Source of the DNA: Klebsormidium nitens
Taxonomy: Eukaryota > Streptophyta > Klebsormidiophyceae > Klebsormidiales > Klebsormidiaceae
Length of the DNA stretch: 64,000 nucleotides
Reading direction: 5' to 3'
Assembly (NCBI GenBank): GCA_000708835.1
Contig: DF237017.1
Span: forward strand, 182,157 to 246,156
Below the pieces are notes generated by a model that worked only from the letters and a program-made list of their open reading frames with translations, was not told the origin of the DNA and did not search any database. The first letter of the stretch is position 1; every line of letters begins with the position of its first letter. Of this stretch, positions 60,255 through 64,000 are shown piece after piece. The translations under genes were made by a program, and so were the position numbers.

Positions 60255-62602
60255 GTGGCAATGAAGACCGCTTGTTCTGGCGGCCGGTTGCCAACGTTCG
60301 GCATGCAACGATATCAAAAACGAGGCCACGCCCGAACTCCAGTCCCCCGTTACGGCCAGGCCCTCTGATGCAGATGAATCCGTGCTCAAAGCCATCGAGC
60401 ATTCGATTTTTGGAAAAACCGAAGCGGCTGGTCCTTCTTCGTTCCGACAGATGCGCTTGCTGTACTTGCGACTTTGAAATGCAGGTCGACCAGCGTTCCG
60501 CTGCAAGCTCGCATCCCGTCAGGTGATGCTTCCGCGATGTGAGCAAGGAGGCAGAAATGTCTGCCCGAGGCGTCACTTAGGAAGCAAACCTTTTTCCCTT
60601 GTTGGGCTGGTCCTCCATATCAATCCCGATAAGAGCAGCCCAGTTGTGCTAAGTAAGCGCAGAAGTAGGGCGGGGGGCCCTAGTCTCCATAAGCATGTGG
60701 GAGTACTACTTGGCTGCTTTTGAGTCGCCGAGACGCCTGCTTCTCGCACGCGCAGGCGTTCTTATTCCGTCTATCTCGTTGCCGTCGCTCGCTTTTTTGG
60801 CGATCTTTCCACACCGTCGAAAACCGTTGCCACGCGCTTTTGACCCACTTCGAACTGTCTAAGTCTGGTGGGCTGTTTCGTATCTTCGTATTGTGGACTG
60901 GCTGCAATACCGTAGGCTGTGTGCACGATCATCTGCCCCGTGTCCAACAAATTCGGATACTCGAAAAGGTCGGCAAGGACACTCATCACCTGGCCTGAGG
61001 AGCGATCTCTCTCCGCTACCAGGGTCACGAAGATTTGACGTTGTGGAGCCCTTGCGTATTTTATCGACGTCTTGCAAAGCTGTTCTAATACATTGGCAAA
61101 GCCGGCCTGTGCTTCATTTGTGTGTCCTTTCATACCTGGCTTCAAGGTTCAGACGTTCGAGTCCGTTTTAGCATCTCGCTGACGTCTTTCCTTCTGTGGC
61201 GCCGGCCCCTTTAAAAATGAAATCGAGGGTTACTCCAAATCTTCCCGACACTGATTCGAAAGGTGGCGGGCAACCACTCCGCTGACGTCCTATCTTTTCT
61301 GGTCCGGTCTTGTTTCGGACGTTTTCTCCAAATGCTCAATTCGGTTCGCCAGGTCAATTGCTTGCGCCTTCCGGGCTTTCCTTTTGAGCGGTGGGGTTCA
61401 TTTATGACGCGTACCTCGGAACTGTCAATCGAAACTCCTGTTCTGCACTTTCGAGAGAAGCTGCCGTCAGGGACTTCTTGAGATCTTTTTCGATCAAGCG
61501 AGCAGTTCAGGTCGATAAGCAGGAATGCTTCAGCCGCTAGCCAAAGCTGGTCTTCCTAGCCGTAAACGTTTGATCTGCTTGCCTTGCTTATTATCTGCCA
61601 GCCGTGGGCATAGGTGACCAATTTGATGGCAGGTTCGTTTGCCTGCCAGGTAGAGCGCGGTGCCGCGGGTTTCATGCTCCGTTTGCCAGATTGGTAGCTT
61701 CGGCTCTGCACGAAAATTTCGCCCATCAACTTTCATTTTGCGCCAGAAAAAACGGTCGGAGGGCGTGATAGTAATCAGTGTGGCAATGATAAGCTCGAAG
61801 CAGCGCCGCAAGACGCGTCAAAGGTGCAGCTGAACCAGAGGCCACGTTATCGTTAGCCATGCGAGACTTGACAAAGCAACATTATAGGGACGAGTACGAA
61901 AAGGCCGCCGGAGTAAGGTACACTCAGCCAGATTAGAGGTCGGCCAGTCCGCAACCATTCCATCAGTTGAAGAGCCAAATTCAATTAGTAGCTTTATGTG
62001 ACCATAGGCATGGACGCTTCGTTTTCAGCCGACCATGTAAGACCATGCGGGTTTTTACTCTCCTTGAGGCGACTGGGCCCATCAGCCAAGGTATCGGTGT
62101 TTCCCTCGGCAGGTGGGTAGTGCTGACAATATAGCCGGACTTAAAGTTGTCATTTTGAGTCTCAAGAAAGGGGAAAGGAACAAATGGCCAGCAATGACAC
62201 GCATTCGGTCCCATGAAACGGGCTGCGCATTGAGGAAGCCCTTGTTTTAACCTGCAGAAAGATTTTTTCAGTGGTCGTCTGGATTCCGCTTCAGAAGTTG
62301 CATACTTTGTGTTGATCACATTTGCCTCTCGAGTCGCTTGAACCGTACGCGTGCGTTCCCAACCTTTGGACCATTTCCTGCCGGTCGGACTTTGTCGTCG
62401 TACAAGCGGCAGTACGTCATCAAACATAGGGGGAGCCAGAAATGTCGACCTGAACGGAGGAACTGCTGCAGCAATTTCACAGGTTCATGTTAAAGCAATT
62501 ACAATGAAACCTTTTGTTTTTGAAGCGATGCTCGACTTCGGATTTGCACGCATGGCGTCCCATCGAACAACGCACGTTTTGGGAAAGGGAAGGTGGCAAT
62601 GA
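60255..62602 (+). repeat. Signature-only copies of the element
   Basis: Exact GTGGCAATGA words lie at 60255, 61780 and 62593, with a further one at 59114 just outside this span. All are on the + strand. Clear inner hairpins are lacking, so these may be decayed copies or a second subtype (T rather than A/G at position 8). Confidence 0.5.
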
Positions 62603-63710
62603 AGAGGTCCAGACTGCAGTTGAACCTTAGCTGCAGCAGCGCGAGGATTTGACGAAGCCCTCCTTCTTTATGTTCGGCTGTATTCGATAGATTTAGACCC
62701 CGTTATACATTGGTCTAATGTGTCTTGGAAAACTGTTATTGGTCTCTCCGACGCGCTAAGTCTTCCTTCTAGTGGCAGGTCACAGTTCGGATGGCTTAGT
62801 AACTGATTCATGCACTTGATTTTGCGTGCTTGCCTCGGCCGATGTTGCAGTGGCGGTGCGCTTCCGAGGTACTTGGTCCCGCATAGGTTGCAGGTCCGAA
62901 GCTGTGGGCCCGAAGGCAAACCTTTAGGGCCGAAAAGTGACAAATCAGACTTGTTAATTACCCTCGTCTCAAATTTTCCTGAGGTAGGTATGGCATCGAT
63001 TCAGGAATCGTACAACGTCATATTAATTGGGCTTTTGTGCCGTAGTGAGCAAGCTTTTCCCGTTAATTGACACCGTCTGCTAATCCTTGCCAGTGGTAGC
63101 TTGGACGACCCACCTGCAAGTGGTTGGACAGTCCAAGTTGCCCCGCTGAAAGGACGCTGTATCCTCTCGAAGATTGCTCTTCTGACATTGCTCCTGAAAC
63201 GTTTTCTTGCTTGACCGCTTCCTTTTTCAGTAGCCGTCAATACTGTGACAGCTTAACTTTCAGGCAGACGTCGATCTGAAACGAATTGGCCTTGGAACAG
63301 CCAACTGCACGTCAGATCCGATCGTCATGCCGCATCCGACTTCCTCTGATAATCCTTCATATTGCTATATCAAGTTTGTGATGGGAATCAAGTGGTGGCG
63401 AGCCAAAGTCGACTCATACTGACGCGTAGCAGCCTCAGCTGTTGCTTGTTAGACCGGCTGTTGAGGAAACGTGGGCGGACTGCAGGAACCAAACTTTCAC
63501 CTTGAGTACTGGGCTAGAGATTTCAAATTAGGATGCCTTACCGGGACTGCCAGAGCTTTCTTCTTCTTCAGCGTTCGTTAAACTGATTGCCCATCTTGGA
63601 GTCTGGCTAGAGAGTCAGGCCCGGCTCATGAAAAACGTACGGCTCCTTTGGCTGCATAAGTGCGCAAGCGTCCGCGTGCTGACTTGTGGTCGGCGCGGAT
63701 CAAGACGGTC

Positions 63711-63790
63711 GTGGCAAAGAAAAGCTCCTGAAATTGACACGTCTCAGTGTCACTGGCAACCGTCGTAGACGTTGTGACAATTGAGCCGCC
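63711..63790 (+). repeat. Hairpin element TGACAC/GTGTCA
   Basis: GTGGCAAAGA (63711-63720), a perfect six-pair stem around GTCTCA (63735-63752) and GAGCCGCC (63783-63790) appear in the standard order. Outer GTGGC/GCCGC pairs with one G-T. Confidence 0.72.
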
Positions 63791-64000
63791 ATTTATCGGA
63801 TTGGATAATCAAGTCCGAATCTCATCGAGTCCCAGTATTCGTGTGTGATGATCTCAGTCAAGAGGGACATAGCCGGAGAATCTCTATGAATATCATGACG
63901 TGAACCGATTAAGTCGTATTAAGTCGTAAGCAGAAGAACACATTTCCTGGCCAGCCGTCACTTGGCTTCATTCACGTCTTCTGCTTTCCGCATGCTTTGG

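Larger units (their letters stand above)
39095..64000. other. Gene-free region of diverged + strand repeats
   Basis: Across about 25 kb I recognise no protein family on either strand. Open frames are short (under 200 codons), lack domains and change frame between repeat copies. The region is built from diverged segmental repeats in one orientation, with landmark words recurring in the same order at about 5.3-5.8 kb spacing in its left part. It also contains many copies of a short hairpin element. I see no transposase, reverse transcriptase, terminal repeats or tRNA genes. Confidence 0.7.

Noticed and set aside
39375-63790. Hairpin elements considered as tRNA genes or tRNA-derived SINEs
   Set aside because: There is no T-arm or B-box (GGTTCGAATCC-like) sequence, the inner hairpin stem is longer than an anticodon stem, and no poly-A or T tail follows.

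Overview
The window reads as nuclear DNA of a green, plastid-bearing eukaryote. The genes are split by many GT-AG introns. They encode a chloroplast signal-recognition-particle receptor (cpFtsY), a P-class pentatricopeptide repeat (PPR) protein, a plant-type PAP phosphatase and a eukaryotic glycyl-tRNA synthetase with a WHEP domain. Base composition is near 50% GC and intron repeats are old and diverged, so a streptophyte alga of the Klebsormidium kind is my best guess; this is inference. One assembly gap (N) lies at 22719-23113.

Layout. 544-4421 (+): HAL2/SAL1-like 3'(2'),5'-bisphosphate nucleotidase. 5861-11214 (+): microbial-type terpene synthase-like gene with a telomere-like repeat in an intron. 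12362-22642 (-): glycyl-tRNA synthetase, ten exons. 23549-25793 (+): SARAF/TMEM66-like ER membrane protein. 26955-29532 (-): PPR protein, two exons. 30311-39094 (+): cpFtsY, ten exons with a 4-kb intron. 39095-64000: no recognisable gene; about 25 kb of diverged, same-orientation repeats. The exon chains of all six genes were checked for phase and stay open throughout. The synthetase and SARAF genes are head to head, as are the PPR and cpFtsY genes, so each pair may share a promoter region. The products serve separate jobs (PAP removal, terpenoid chemistry, translation, ER calcium control, organelle RNA, thylakoid protein targeting). I see no single pathway.

Two kinds of structure are not explained by the genes. 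First, introns of the synthetase and the phosphatase hold degenerate tandem copies of the neighbouring exon edge, mostly at about 145-185 bp spacing: five extra copies of the 3' half of synthetase exon 6, three of the 5' part of exon 8, two of the 3' end of exon 5, and one of the first part of phosphatase exon 5. Second, the 39-64 kb region carries many copies of a short element on the + strand. It has a signature GTGGCAA(A/G/T)GA, then a hairpin whose two arms change together between copies, and in several copies a closing GTGGC/GCCAC stem that also covaries. This element family is my main candidate for something undescribed, either a structured RNA or a cruciform-forming repeat.
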